From assembly GCF_000970795.1 (NCBI RefSeq), contig NZ_KQ034037.1, forward strand, positions 35,058-99,057: a stretch of 64,000 nt of DNA, read 5' to 3'. This stretch comes from Bombilactobacillus mellifer (GTDB lineage Bacteria > Bacillota > Bacilli > Lactobacillales > Lactobacillaceae). The notes under the pieces were generated by a model. The model was given only the letters and a program-made list of their open reading frames with translations, had not been told where the DNA came from and did no database searches. Shown one piece after another: positions 15,334 to 24,065 of this stretch. A program made the translations under genes and the position numbers. Position 1 is the stretch's first letter, and every line of letters begins with the position of its first letter.

Positions 15334-16653
15334 TTAATGCGAACTAACAGGTCTACATAGAGTTAAAGAATTGCTTTGACTAATGAGCGATAAAAAAGAT
15401 TCTTTAAATGTATCTTCGTTAACGTGAGTTCTTTCAGTACGTCCCCCCATTTGTATTATTCCGGTTTTATCTCCTTTCCATGGTGTAGTTAGAATTGCAG
15501 TATGACCGTTATTACCTTCTCCTGATCCGCTGTTAACAATGACTACATCGCCGGGCTTAGCTTCTTTTTTATCTATTTTCTTGAGCCATTTGTGGTTTTC
15601 AAGAGCATCATTTTCCATAGTTGATGTATTCCACATTGTTGAACTAACGTTATAGCTACAGAGTTTTAAAACTAGCCAAACAAATCCTGAACAATCAGTA
15701 TGTCCGTCTCTTTTAACTCCAGAAATATCACCTTTAGCAATTTTTTCCATATTTCCAATATCAGTTCTATTGGGCTGACTATATGTGAAATAACCTATTA
15801 ATTTTTTTGCCGTAGCTACTATGTCATTTGACCCTTCTGAATCACCGAGTAAATCACATCCGTTGGACATGTCTTCATCTATGCCGTTGTTAGCAGTATT
15901 TAACGCGTCAATTTCTGCGTTCGATGGATTAATATTTGCACCTCCAAATATGGTATAGGCTTTTTCAGCTCCAGCTTCTCTTTGCAGAAACTTATTAGTT
16001 CCAGCACCATTTTCAACGAGTCTATACCAGGTATCTGCGCCTTCTGTAGGGTTTTTAACTTGTTGTAATTGTTTAAAATGTTTTTTGTCGTTATAAATTC
16101 CATGCGATATTTGAGTTTGATTGAATGCTTCGAACATATAATCGACTTCATTTTCAACAGATTCAGTGTCATTTTTTACAGGTATTTTGGCCTTCGACCA
16201 ATTGCCATAATTTGCTCCTGGGGAAACTTGAAATAAGCCGTAACCATGTGTTCCTACAGCTCCAGTAAAACTTCTTGGATCGTCAATTTTTCCCCCTCCA
16301 AAGCCAATTTCAGCTTGCATCGGATCAAAATTGGAATCTTCTACGGAAGTATTCCCTACTGCACCGGCTGCTCCATTTCCTCCTATACCCCATTTTTTAC
16401 CAATTCTCATAAATTCTGCCTTGGCATTAGCGTTAGCTTGTGTACCTTCTTGAGTCCATTCACCATTAGTCTGGTTATTTATTATTTCGGTTTCTTCTGC
16501 ACTATCTTGAGAGCATTCATCATCATCTTCACTGATTAGTGAGATTAGCATGAGTAATCCTACAAAAAGAAACATTAGCATTGGTATGATAGATAAAAGA
16601 ATTAAAAAAACATGTTTTTTAAAAAAACTAAACAATGAATTTTTTAGTTTCAT
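15334..16653 (-). CDS. Conjugation peptidoglycan hydrolase: phage-lysozyme-like + NlpC/P60
   Basis: VirB1/TcpG-type wall hydrolase that locally opens the wall for the channel. 439 residues, ATG behind AGAGGT. N-terminal membrane anchor (VFLILLSIIPMLMFLFVGLLMLISL), then a lysozyme-like domain (about 75-225; NANAKAEFMRIGKKWGIGGN, GTHGYGLFQVSPG) of the type seen in phage tail lysozymes, then a C-terminal NlpC/P60 endopeptidase with the catalytic Cys in HTDCSGF (about 321) and His in NGHTAIL (about 382). It therefore can cut both glycan and peptide bonds. Sits between the bitopic pair and the VirB4 gene, as in pIP501/pSK41-type clusters. Confidence 0.85.
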   Translation of the reverse strand: MKLKNSLFSFFKKHVFLILLSIIPMLMFLFVGLLMLISLISEDDDECSQDSAEETEIINNQTNGEWTQEGTQANANAKAEFMRIGKKWGIGGNGAAGAVGNTSVEDSNFDPMQAEIGFGGGKIDDPRSFTGAVGTHGYGLFQVSPGANYGNWSKAKIPVKNDTESVENEVDYMFEAFNQTQISHGIYNDKKHFKQLQQVKNPTEGADTWYRLVENGAGTNKFLQREAGAEKAYTIFGGANINPSNAEIDALNTANNGIDEDMSNGCDLLGDSEGSNDIVATAKKLIGYFTYSQPNRTDIGNMEKIAKGDISGVKRDGHTDCSGFVWLVLKLCSYNVSSTMWNTSTMENDALENHKWLKKIDKKEAKPGDVVIVNSGSGEGNNGHTAILTTPWKGDKTGIIQMGGRTERTHVNEDTFKESFLSLISQSNSLTLCRPVSSH

Positions 16654-16676
16654 ATTGGATACCTCTAATTGCTAAG

Positions 16677-16967
16677 CTAATTCATCATCCCCATCAGGAT
16701 AAAAATTATAATTGCTAGAAACAAAACTAAATAAATTGCTTTTTTGGTTAAGGACAACTTGTTAAATTTCTTTTTGAGGTAAGTCATCAAATACTTATCA
16801 TTCATGATGTTTTGGGGAAGTTGTTTCTGAGAGTTAATTTGTAATTGCTCTTGATTTTTGTATTCTTCAGTTACTTTTCTGAGTTTTACAATAGGATGTT
16901 TTAAAACGTGATCATGGGTATTTTCGTTATTAATATTTTTTGTACCCTTCTTTTTGGGAAATTGCAT
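16677..16967 (-). CDS. Small tail-anchored transfer protein, unknown
   Basis: 96 residues, RBS AGGAG. Basic, hydrophilic N-terminal part and one membrane helix at the extreme C-terminus (AIYLVLFLAIIIFILMGMM), so it is predicted tail-anchored with the bulk inside. It lies between VirB4 and the wall hydrolase with short spacers (22 and 32 bp). No family recognised; probably a channel subunit. Confidence 0.55.
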   Translation of the reverse strand: MQFPKKKGTKNINNENTHDHVLKHPIVKLRKVTEEYKNQEQLQINSQKQLPQNIMNDKYLMTYLKKKFNKLSLTKKAIYLVLFLAIIIFILMGMMN

Positions 16968-16999
16968 TTTTATTCTCCTGTAACGAAGTTTAAAGATAA

Positions 17000-18973
17000 T
17001 TACTTATATCTAGCCAACTGTTCATCCAAAAGTTGTGTTTCCCAACGATAACTACGTTCACCAACTATTGTTGTTAGTAGTTGATGTGGTTCTAGATTTT
17101 TTAAGGTATCTAATTGTTCAATAGTTACACTGCGATTTCTTTTGAAATATTCACTAATGGCTTTTTGATCACCATTTGATAGTTGGAAAAAATGGTAATA
17201 CTGGATAAGCCCAAATATTTTATTTACAGCTTGCTGATATTCAAAGTATTCTTTTGAACCTGTTTCATTAGAGATTAAAATGTCTTTTAAAGTGGGAAAA
17301 GCTAGAGTGATACCCACGTAGTTTTTTCTCATTTCTTCCATGAAATTAGCTAAAACAGCAACTACATCAGGAAATTGTAATTGAAAGTAATCCTCAGTTT
17401 CATCAATATTAATGTAGTAATAATCAATATTCATTCCTAATTGATCATCTACTAGTTGATGGTTTTTAATTTTCTGTCTAATCTTCTTGCCATTATTAAC
17501 GGTATGACTTGAAATTAAAGATAAATAGCTAAAAAATTGCGCTTGGAATAATTTATTATCCGAACTAGTCGTCGACATAGCTTTTACGGCACTCATATCA
17601 AAAGTTACTACTCGTTCTTTTTCTAAATTAGGGATTGTAGTGTGGCCATCAAAAATATCACTATGTTTTTCCAGTAATAATCTAAATGTATGAGTGATAT
17701 TTTTGATACTTTCTAATTCCACGTTATTATTAGAAATTTTAGATTCTTTTAAATGCTGCTGTTCTTCCAAAAATATTACAAACTCACTGAGCGTAGGATA
17801 TTGTTCATGGGGTAAATTTAAAACGTTAATTTTATCTGCATTGTGGCGTGGATTGACAGTCCACATGCCCTTTTGGATATAAAATTGATTGAGAAGCCCT
17901 TCAAGCATTTTTAAGTCATTTTTGGATAAACTATCGTCTAATATGTGTGCCGTAGTTTTAATTCGGGAAATATTTTGATTAAACGAACCTATTTCTGATA
18001 TTTTGTTTCCGGCAGAGTTGGTTACAGTAGGAAATATTTCGAATATGTTAACTTGATTTTCTTCTTTAGTCGTATCAATGATGATTCCTTTTTGATTTAA
18101 TGTAGATTGCGTGTATTCTCCAGAAACATCAAAATTTCTAATATATTCTCCACGCATAAATGCATCATCATTTAATTGTTGTAAAAAAGTAGATTTTCCC
18201 ATACCCGACTGACCTGCTACTAATGAAAAAACTCGAGTACGATTATTGTTTTTTAAGTTAAAAGGATTAAATATGAATGCACCATTTGTTGGAGTGAACC
18301 CGAAGTAATGACCGCCTTCATCAATGAGGTTGATATAATCGAACATGTATGATCCACCTAGATCGTATGCTTCAATGTCCTTAGCTAGACGATGATTAGC
18401 CATTTTTTCTTGTTTTGAGAGCGGCATAAAGATACTTTGATAATCGTATTTTTGCTCATCAATGAATCTACTCATTGCATAGGCATAATAGTTCTCTCTA
18501 ATTTCTTGTACGTGATTTAAGAGTTTTGATAGAGAAGTATCGTAGATCATTAGTCGTAAAAAAATCTTTTTTTCAGTTTCTGATTCCGTGTCTAAATCGC
18601 TCAATAACTGATAGAACTTTTGTGCTTCTGACTCAGAGCCGAGAGTTTCAGAAGCCTTTGAATGTGAATCTATCATTCGAGATTGCAATTCACTGATAGA
18701 TCTATCTAGTTCACTTTGGATTTTTTGTTTACTTTGTGTGCCAATGCTTAAAAAGGCAATAACCTTTTCCTGATTAACTAATGATGATAGCCAAAAAAAG
18801 CCCAGATTATTTTTAGGATATTTATAAACATCCAGGAAAGTAACAAAAGCATTTCCCATTTCAATATAACCTGAGTGAATCTTAATATTTCCCGCTGGTT
18901 GAGTGTCGGCTATAAATTGTAAATCATAACCATTTCTAATTAAATTCCTTCTATCATATTCTGAAAATTTCAT
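17000..18973 (-). CDS. VirB4/TrsE-family conjugation ATPase
   Basis: Cytoplasmic ATPase that powers the type IV secretion channel. 657 residues; AGAGG before ATG. Walker A GQSGMGKST around residue 258, Walker B region in YYINIDETEDYF around 524, arginine-containing C-terminal motifs, and an N-terminal domain with the SMFD-like variant GAFIFNPFNLKN just before the nucleotide domain. The next gene upstream (TrsD-like) supplies what appears to be the separate N-terminal part, as in the TrsD/TrsE split of pSK41-type plasmids. Strong assignment. Confidence 0.9.
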   Translation of the reverse strand: MKFSEYDRRNLIRNGYDLQFIADTQPAGNIKIHSGYIEMGNAFVTFLDVYKYPKNNLGFFWLSSLVNQEKVIAFLSIGTQSKQKIQSELDRSISELQSRMIDSHSKASETLGSESEAQKFYQLLSDLDTESETEKKIFLRLMIYDTSLSKLLNHVQEIRENYYAYAMSRFIDEQKYDYQSIFMPLSKQEKMANHRLAKDIEAYDLGGSYMFDYINLIDEGGHYFGFTPTNGAFIFNPFNLKNNNRTRVFSLVAGQSGMGKSTFLQQLNDDAFMRGEYIRNFDVSGEYTQSTLNQKGIIIDTTKEENQVNIFEIFPTVTNSAGNKISEIGSFNQNISRIKTTAHILDDSLSKNDLKMLEGLLNQFYIQKGMWTVNPRHNADKINVLNLPHEQYPTLSEFVIFLEEQQHLKESKISNNNVELESIKNITHTFRLLLEKHSDIFDGHTTIPNLEKERVVTFDMSAVKAMSTTSSDNKLFQAQFFSYLSLISSHTVNNGKKIRQKIKNHQLVDDQLGMNIDYYYINIDETEDYFQLQFPDVVAVLANFMEEMRKNYVGITLAFPTLKDILISNETGSKEYFEYQQAVNKIFGLIQYYHFFQLSNGDQKAISEYFKRNRSVTIEQLDTLKNLEPHQLLTTIVGERSYRWETQLLDEQLARYK

Positions 18974-18987
18974 TGGTTTGCCTCTGT

Positions 18988-19839
18988 TTAATTATTGTGT
19001 CCAACTGTTAGGGGATTATTGATTCTATGACATAATGTTTCCTTATCTTTAACGGTCATTTTGTGGAGGCGTAAAGTGTTACTACTTAATCTAAAAATAT
19101 TATTTACTGCATTTTTTAGTAGTGGAATAGTATTTTCATAGACAATAAGTACATACCCCTGGTTCAGTAGATTAATGTCAATGGATTTAAAAATTGCTAT
19201 GGTTTCCTTGATATATTTTCTTTGTGCTAACAGTTGTTCCCGCTCACGTTCTGATAGTTTGTCACTATTGTTTGCTAATAAATTTTCTACCTCATTAAGT
19301 TTTAGTGTCCATTCATTTTGTTGCTTGTGTGAATCATTGGGCAATGGCAGAGATATGAATTCAATATCGTCTAGATACTGGCGTAAAAAAACTATAAAAT
19401 CACTCACAACACTTTTCATGGCTTCATTGGGCAAATCAGCTAACGCCTGACCCTCTACTTTAATCATTTCTGCAAAACCCACTGTTTCGTTATACTCATT
19501 AGACAGAATCAAGTAATGATTAGGATCATGCGTTAATCCCTTGTATCCTAAAAGGTCAATAGAGCTTTTAAAAAAGTGTTTATCAATGGTGCTCTGTATA
19601 TCTTCTTCTTGTTCGTTGGATAATCTATTTTTTTTAAGAATATATTTATTAATAAAATTGCTAGCAATACTGCCATTGTTTAAAATGTTTTTCTTTTGTT
19701 TTTGGGTCTCTTGAATCACTAAATTATTGGAATTAATGTTTTGAATTAAAGGTTTTGTGTCTTTTGATTTATTTTTTGAGTGCGGAATGTTTAATTGTGT
19801 GTTATTTCTCTTGTTATTATCATTCATGTTATGTGCCAT
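18988..19839 (-). CDS. TrsD-like protein, partner of VirB4 ATPase
   Basis: 283 residues. A hydrophilic Asn/Lys-rich N-terminus (to about 60) is followed by a domain with SIDLLGYKGL, LILSNEYNETVGFAEMIKVEGQAL and a helical part with KLSEREREQLLAQRKYIKET, a pattern seen in the N-terminal domain of VirB4-type proteins and in TrsD of staphylococcal plasmids. It starts 3 bases after the preceding stop with no clear ribosome site, so translational coupling is likely; a second ATG four codons on is possible. Only 14 bp separate it from the VirB4 gene. Confidence 0.6.
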   Translation of the reverse strand: MAHNMNDNNKRNNTQLNIPHSKNKSKDTKPLIQNINSNNLVIQETQKQKKNILNNGSIASNFINKYILKKNRLSNEQEEDIQSTIDKHFFKSSIDLLGYKGLTHDPNHYLILSNEYNETVGFAEMIKVEGQALADLPNEAMKSVVSDFIVFLRQYLDDIEFISLPLPNDSHKQQNEWTLKLNEVENLLANNSDKLSEREREQLLAQRKYIKETIAIFKSIDINLLNQGYVLIVYENTIPLLKNAVNNIFRLSSNTLRLHKMTVKDKETLCHRINNPLTVGHNN

Positions 19840-19842
19840 TTT

Positions 19843-20196
19843 TTAACTAGACTGTTTTTTATTGAAAATCATTGAAGTTGGTTCAAATACAGATACATTA
19901 ATACTTCTAAAGAAATTATTGTTTCTTTGAAATGATAGAAATAAAAGCTGATAGTTCCTTTTCTGAGGATTGCTAGATGGTCTGATTATTGAATATATTG
20001 AAAGCAAAATTGCACAAATATTAAAAATGGTTTGTGGTATTGGAGATTTGCAGTTTATAAAAAAAAACTTAAAGTAATTGATTAATACAAAACTGCTGAT
20101 TAGCACTATTAAATCTGTTAAATAGATTGGTCCTAAAATTTTTATTTCGTGTTTTAAATTGGAGTGAGCACCAAAACTACGATTAAATTGAATCAT
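19843..20196 (-). CDS. TcpE/TrsC-like small membrane protein
   Basis: 117 residues with two adjacent hydrophobic stretches (DLIVLISSFVLINYFKFFF and TIFNICAILLSIYSII), then a short polar tail rich in Arg/Gln/Asn. Size, topology and place directly before the TrsD/VirB4 pair match the VirB3-like proteins (PrgI, TcpE, TrsC) of Gram-positive systems. First gene of the VirB4-VirB8 unit, which has its own upstream AT-rich motif at 20217-20239 and follows a terminator. Confidence 0.6.
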   Translation of the reverse strand: MIQFNRSFGAHSNLKHEIKILGPIYLTDLIVLISSFVLINYFKFFFINCKSPIPQTIFNICAILLSIYSIIRPSSNPQKRNYQLLFLSFQRNNNFFRSINVSVFEPTSMIFNKKQSS

Positions 20197-20216
20197 TCAC
20201 ATCACTTTCTTTCTTA

Positions 20217-20239
20217 ATATTTTATATATATATCTTAAC
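20217..20239 (-). promoter_or_regulatory. ATATATAT motif before VirB4 operon
   Basis: Minus strand reads TTAAGATATATATATAAAA, a variant of a motif repeated upstream of other genes here (39436-39454, 51028-51046, 54360-54383). It lies 21 bases before the start codon and may contain the -10 or an operator. Confidence 0.5.
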
Positions 20240-20314
20240 ATACAAATTATATATCTTTTTTGCATCAATAACTGATGTTTACATGCCTGTTTATACTGAA
20301 AATATATTTATACC

Positions 20315-20355
20315 AAAAAAAAGAGCTGCTATATTTATAAAAATTATATAGCAGC
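20315..20355 (-). terminator. Terminator of VirB6-like gene
   Basis: Minus strand GCTGCTATAT / ATATAGCAGC stem followed by TCTTTTTTTT, 50 bases beyond the stop at 20405. Confidence 0.85.
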
Positions 20356-20404
20356 AGAATATATATTAATATAAAAAAGATGATAAAACCGGAACTCTTT
20401 TTTA

Positions 20405-23400
20405 CTATTTCAAAGGTTTATTAGAATCTTGACTATCACGCAAATTATTGCCGTTTCCATTATTTCCATTGTTTAACTTAGAGCTTGAATTATTTTTATT
20501 GTGATTGATACCTTCACTAGGTTTTAAGGGATCGATATTTTTTGTAACAGGGTTCTTGTAAGGAACATTCTTAGTACCATCCTCCGCTGTGTTGACAGTA
20601 GAGGTTGAGGAATGTTGTGTCGAACTAATACTACTATTTTGGCCAGATTGCAAAGACTCTGAACGGGTTGTGGTTGAAATGTTATATTGGGTGCCACCAT
20701 TTCCATCTTCCGTAGGTTTTATAGTTTGACTTGCCGGAGAGTCCAGCTCCACCTCATTCTTGAAGCTTTCACCAGGTTCTGGGGCTTCAGAGGCTCCTGC
20801 AACAGGATTATTGTATGGAACGCTCCCAGTACCATCCTCCGCTGTGTTGACAGTAGAGGTTGAGGAATGTTGTGTCGAACTAATACTACTATTTTGGCCA
20901 GATTGCAAAGGCTCTGAACGGGTTGTGGTTGAAATGTTATACTGGGTGCCACCATTTCCATCTTCCGTAGGTTTTATAGTTTGACTTGCCGGAGAGTCCA
21001 GCTCCATCTCATTCTTGAAGCTTTTACCAGGTTCTGGGGCTTCAGAGGTTCCTGCAACAGGATTATTGTATGGAATGCTCCCAGTACCATCCTCCACTTT
21101 GTTAACAGTAGGGGTAGAAGGATTGTTAATCGAGTTATTATTAATATTTTGACCGGATTTAAAAGGTTCTGAATTATTTGTATTTTGAATATTATATTGA
21201 GAACCATTTTGGTCATCTGTCACTGATGTTATATTGTGATTTGGAGAGTGCTTCCTAACGTTATTATTATTAGTTTCATTGGATTTTGGAATATTGGAAG
21301 ATTGAGCAGTAGGCTTACTATATGAGGCTTTATCACCAGAATTAATAGACCGTACGTTTTTATTATTGGAATTTTGATGCCCAATATTCCTGTTAGGATT
21401 CTTTACAAACTTTGAAGATGTCTCCTTTACTGTATTAGATCCATTACTTTGACTATTGGTAGTCGGGACATTATCGTTATTTGTTTTAGCATTATTATCA
21501 GATGGGTATCCTTCTGATATTTTATCGTTCGAAATTTTTGAACCTGGGCGTTTCATTTCATCAGTACTATTGACGTTAAAGTTGCTTTGTGATGATGATT
21601 TATTTGCGGAGTTATTAGGGCTACTATTTACTTTATTTTTATTAGTTTTTTCCTGGTCTATACTTCCATCATCATTGTTTTGTTCATTTGGAATGTTATC
21701 ATCATTTTCTTTTAAATTCAGATCTTTAGATGCAACATCATTTGTACTATTTGCATTTGATGAACTCTTATGATTAACCGTATTGGGATTGTATTTATGA
21801 GCTTGAGAAGCATAACCTTTATAAACTCCATTTTGAAAATCTTTAGTACCATTTTGAATGCCTGAAGCTACTTTATTTTTAACTGCTCTCGGTGCACTTT
21901 GGATATTCTTTAATAGTTTTTTAGATCCTTCTTGTAGCTTACCATCCTTAATCATATCGAATCCATGCTTAACAGTATCTCCTGCTTTATTAATACCCTT
22001 AGTTATTCCCCGCACGCCAGCTTGGCTAGTTACAGCTGTAAAACCTGCAACGCGTCCTACAGTTTGACCTAAGCGATTGATAGTAGAAGTATCTGTATCA
22101 GCCTTATTCAGTTCTTCTGCATCTTTAAGGTTATTGTTAGAATTGTTTTCTTTGCCTTGTTTATCTGAATTTTGTTCTTCAGAGGATTTATTTTGGGTTT
22201 TACTTTTAGGTTTTCCAACACCATCATTATTAAAATCATTTAAAGTTGGTTTTTTTCTATTCTTATTAATACCCTTTTTAGCAGCATTAGTAACCGATCC
22301 CATGACTTTCTGGGTACCGTTACTTATAGTGCCAATACCCCCTCCAAAAGTTCTCATGGCTAGTAATGATGTTAATATACCTTGAGTATTGCCCGTAGGT
22401 TGACCGATAATATTGCTTACACTGTCAACACCTTGCATAGCGCCGTAAAAAAGTGCTAAATCGACAATAAATCTTAATACACCAACTGTTAGAGGGTTAG
22501 TCAATATTAGTGAACCCGAAGAATAAGAAACAGGATTATGATATAGAACATTGAGGATAAATCCATTCAATATGTGATATGCAACAAACCATAAGCGCAA
22601 CATGACCACATCTATAACCATCAATTCAAACAGGCCAAAATAATTTCTGATGTAGTTCTTAACCTTTTCGCCTTGCGTAGTATGTGCATCGATATTTAGC
22701 GCCGCAGTAGCATACATGACAATAGCTTTATATAAATTGGTGATTAACTTGATTATAAAACCGACTAACACAATAAAAATTGTTGCCAAACCTAATATGA
22801 TATTAAACCAGTTGACTTTATAAACGGCATAACAGTTGTATACGCTTTTTGGTAAAATGTGTACGCCATTTTTAAATTGAGAAAATTGAGTTAAAAAAGC
22901 CGTATCTCCTACGCCACTTATATAATACTTAAAAATATCGCCGAATTTATCTTTGTCAGATTGTCCAAATAGCCCTTTGATATCTTGAATTTTATTATTC
23001 ACAGTATTTTGAACATCATCAACTGCACCTTTACTATTTTTCTTATCTTTTTGTTCGTGTGTAGTTTTATATAATTCTTGTAATTGATCCAATCTGTCTT
23101 TTGACAAAATTACATCGGAAGTCCCATATGAATTTAAAAAAGAATTGACAGTTGTGGAGCGTAATCCATTCCATAGATTTTGTTCTTTAGGGGACATGGC
23201 TTCTAGATTAATTGTAATTGGGGTGGTATTAATGCTTTGTCCAATGACGCTATTTTTCAAAAATGGTTTCTTATCGGATAAATAGCTTTTATCATTGAGT
23301 GATACTTTGTCTCCAGGACTTTTGCTAAGCAAACGATGAGATAGCGAATATACGTTGGAATAAAAAATATCATCTGATAATTTATCGATTTGACTACTTG

Positions 23401-23992
23401 TATTACTTACATTTAGGGCATTATTGGCAAATTGTTCCATACCAGAGGCGAGATAATTGGTAGCTGCTGGCAGAGCAAAAACAAAAAAGGATCCCAGTGC
23501 AAAATTATAAATAACGTGTTTGATACGGTTGAACTCATTAGAATCAGCCAAAAAGATTGTGCCAAATAAAAAAATTAAGAATGTTATGATGAAAACTGTA
23601 AATCCAATAGACTGCGACCATGTATACCAGTCATGTATTTGAGTGTTTTGATATCTAGAACCATTTAAATTGAAAAGAGAAAATAATTTTACGTAAAAAA
23701 ACTCTAGTGCATTGTTTACTGTATAAAAAAACTTACCGATCGCTGCTACTATCCATCTTAACGGATTATACAAGGGAGAGGTGATCGATAGATAGTTATC
23801 GAATCTAACATAAAAATCGATAATAGATCTGTTAGTTCCTCCGCCCGAATATGCAACTGAAATAAAATTGTTCACTAGTGGTATGCCACCACTTTTTGAT
23901 TCTGCAATATTATTTGGAATTGTTACTAGAAGCATTAAAAGGCTTTTTAAGGAGAAAAAAACTTTATAACTAAACACTGTGAATGCCCCCAT
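20405..23992 (-). CDS. VirB6/TrsL-like polytopic channel protein with long repeat tail
   Basis: Large inner-channel protein of the conjugation machine. 1195 residues. The first ~530 carry several hydrophobic segments (FTVFIITFLIFLFGTIFL, FNIILGLATIFIVLVGFII, VIDVVMLRLWFVAYHI) with an extracytoplasmic stretch rich in Lys/Ser between; the rest is hydrophilic, Asn/Ser/Gln-rich and includes an 85-residue tandem repeat near the C-terminus. VirB6-type proteins such as TrsL/TraL/TcpH share the membrane part and often a long soluble tail. Start: ATG at 23992 has a weak site; a GTG at 23977 lies eight bases after GGGGG and may be the true start. A single-gene unit between two terminators. Confidence 0.7.
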   Translation of the reverse strand: MGAFTVFSYKVFFSLKSLLMLLVTIPNNIAESKSGGIPLVNNFISVAYSGGGTNRSIIDFYVRFDNYLSITSPLYNPLRWIVAAIGKFFYTVNNALEFFYVKLFSLFNLNGSRYQNTQIHDWYTWSQSIGFTVFIITFLIFLFGTIFLADSNEFNRIKHVIYNFALGSFFVFALPAATNYLASGMEQFANNALNVSNTSSQIDKLSDDIFYSNVYSLSHRLLSKSPGDKVSLNDKSYLSDKKPFLKNSVIGQSINTTPITINLEAMSPKEQNLWNGLRSTTVNSFLNSYGTSDVILSKDRLDQLQELYKTTHEQKDKKNSKGAVDDVQNTVNNKIQDIKGLFGQSDKDKFGDIFKYYISGVGDTAFLTQFSQFKNGVHILPKSVYNCYAVYKVNWFNIILGLATIFIVLVGFIIKLITNLYKAIVMYATAALNIDAHTTQGEKVKNYIRNYFGLFELMVIDVVMLRLWFVAYHILNGFILNVLYHNPVSYSSGSLILTNPLTVGVLRFIVDLALFYGAMQGVDSVSNIIGQPTGNTQGILTSLLAMRTFGGGIGTISNGTQKVMGSVTNAAKKGINKNRKKPTLNDFNNDGVGKPKSKTQNKSSEEQNSDKQGKENNSNNNLKDAEELNKADTDTSTINRLGQTVGRVAGFTAVTSQAGVRGITKGINKAGDTVKHGFDMIKDGKLQEGSKKLLKNIQSAPRAVKNKVASGIQNGTKDFQNGVYKGYASQAHKYNPNTVNHKSSSNANSTNDVASKDLNLKENDDNIPNEQNNDDGSIDQEKTNKNKVNSSPNNSANKSSSQSNFNVNSTDEMKRPGSKISNDKISEGYPSDNNAKTNNDNVPTTNSQSNGSNTVKETSSKFVKNPNRNIGHQNSNNKNVRSINSGDKASYSKPTAQSSNIPKSNETNNNNVRKHSPNHNITSVTDDQNGSQYNIQNTNNSEPFKSGQNINNNSINNPSTPTVNKVEDGTGSIPYNNPVAGTSEAPEPGKSFKNEMELDSPASQTIKPTEDGNGGTQYNISTTTRSEPLQSGQNSSISSTQHSSTSTVNTAEDGTGSVPYNNPVAGASEAPEPGESFKNEVELDSPASQTIKPTEDGNGGTQYNISTTTRSESLQSGQNSSISSTQHSSTSTVNTAEDGTKNVPYKNPVTKNIDPLKPSEGINHNKNNSSSKLNNGNNGNGNNLRDSQDSNKPLK
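20576..21180. repeat. 255-bp in-frame tandem repeats in VirB6-like tail
   Basis: The block beginning ACCATCCTCC recurs at 20576, 20831 and 21086, a period of 255 bp (85 codons). The first two copies are nearly identical, the third diverges after about 120 bp. Encodes Asn/Ser/Pro/Glu-rich sequence with the motifs EDGTGSVPYNNPVAG and PTEDGNGGTQYN. Confidence 0.85.
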
Positions 23993-24065
23993 TCAATTAC
24001 TATATTACTAATATTTATTATATATACATAAAACCCAGAATTCACTTTATATTTGCTATTTGGGA

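Noticed and set aside
20524-21216. Repeated 60-80-codon minus-strand ORFs (MEMVAPNITFQPQP type)
   Set aside because: They are an alternative frame of the 255-bp repeats in the VirB6-like gene.
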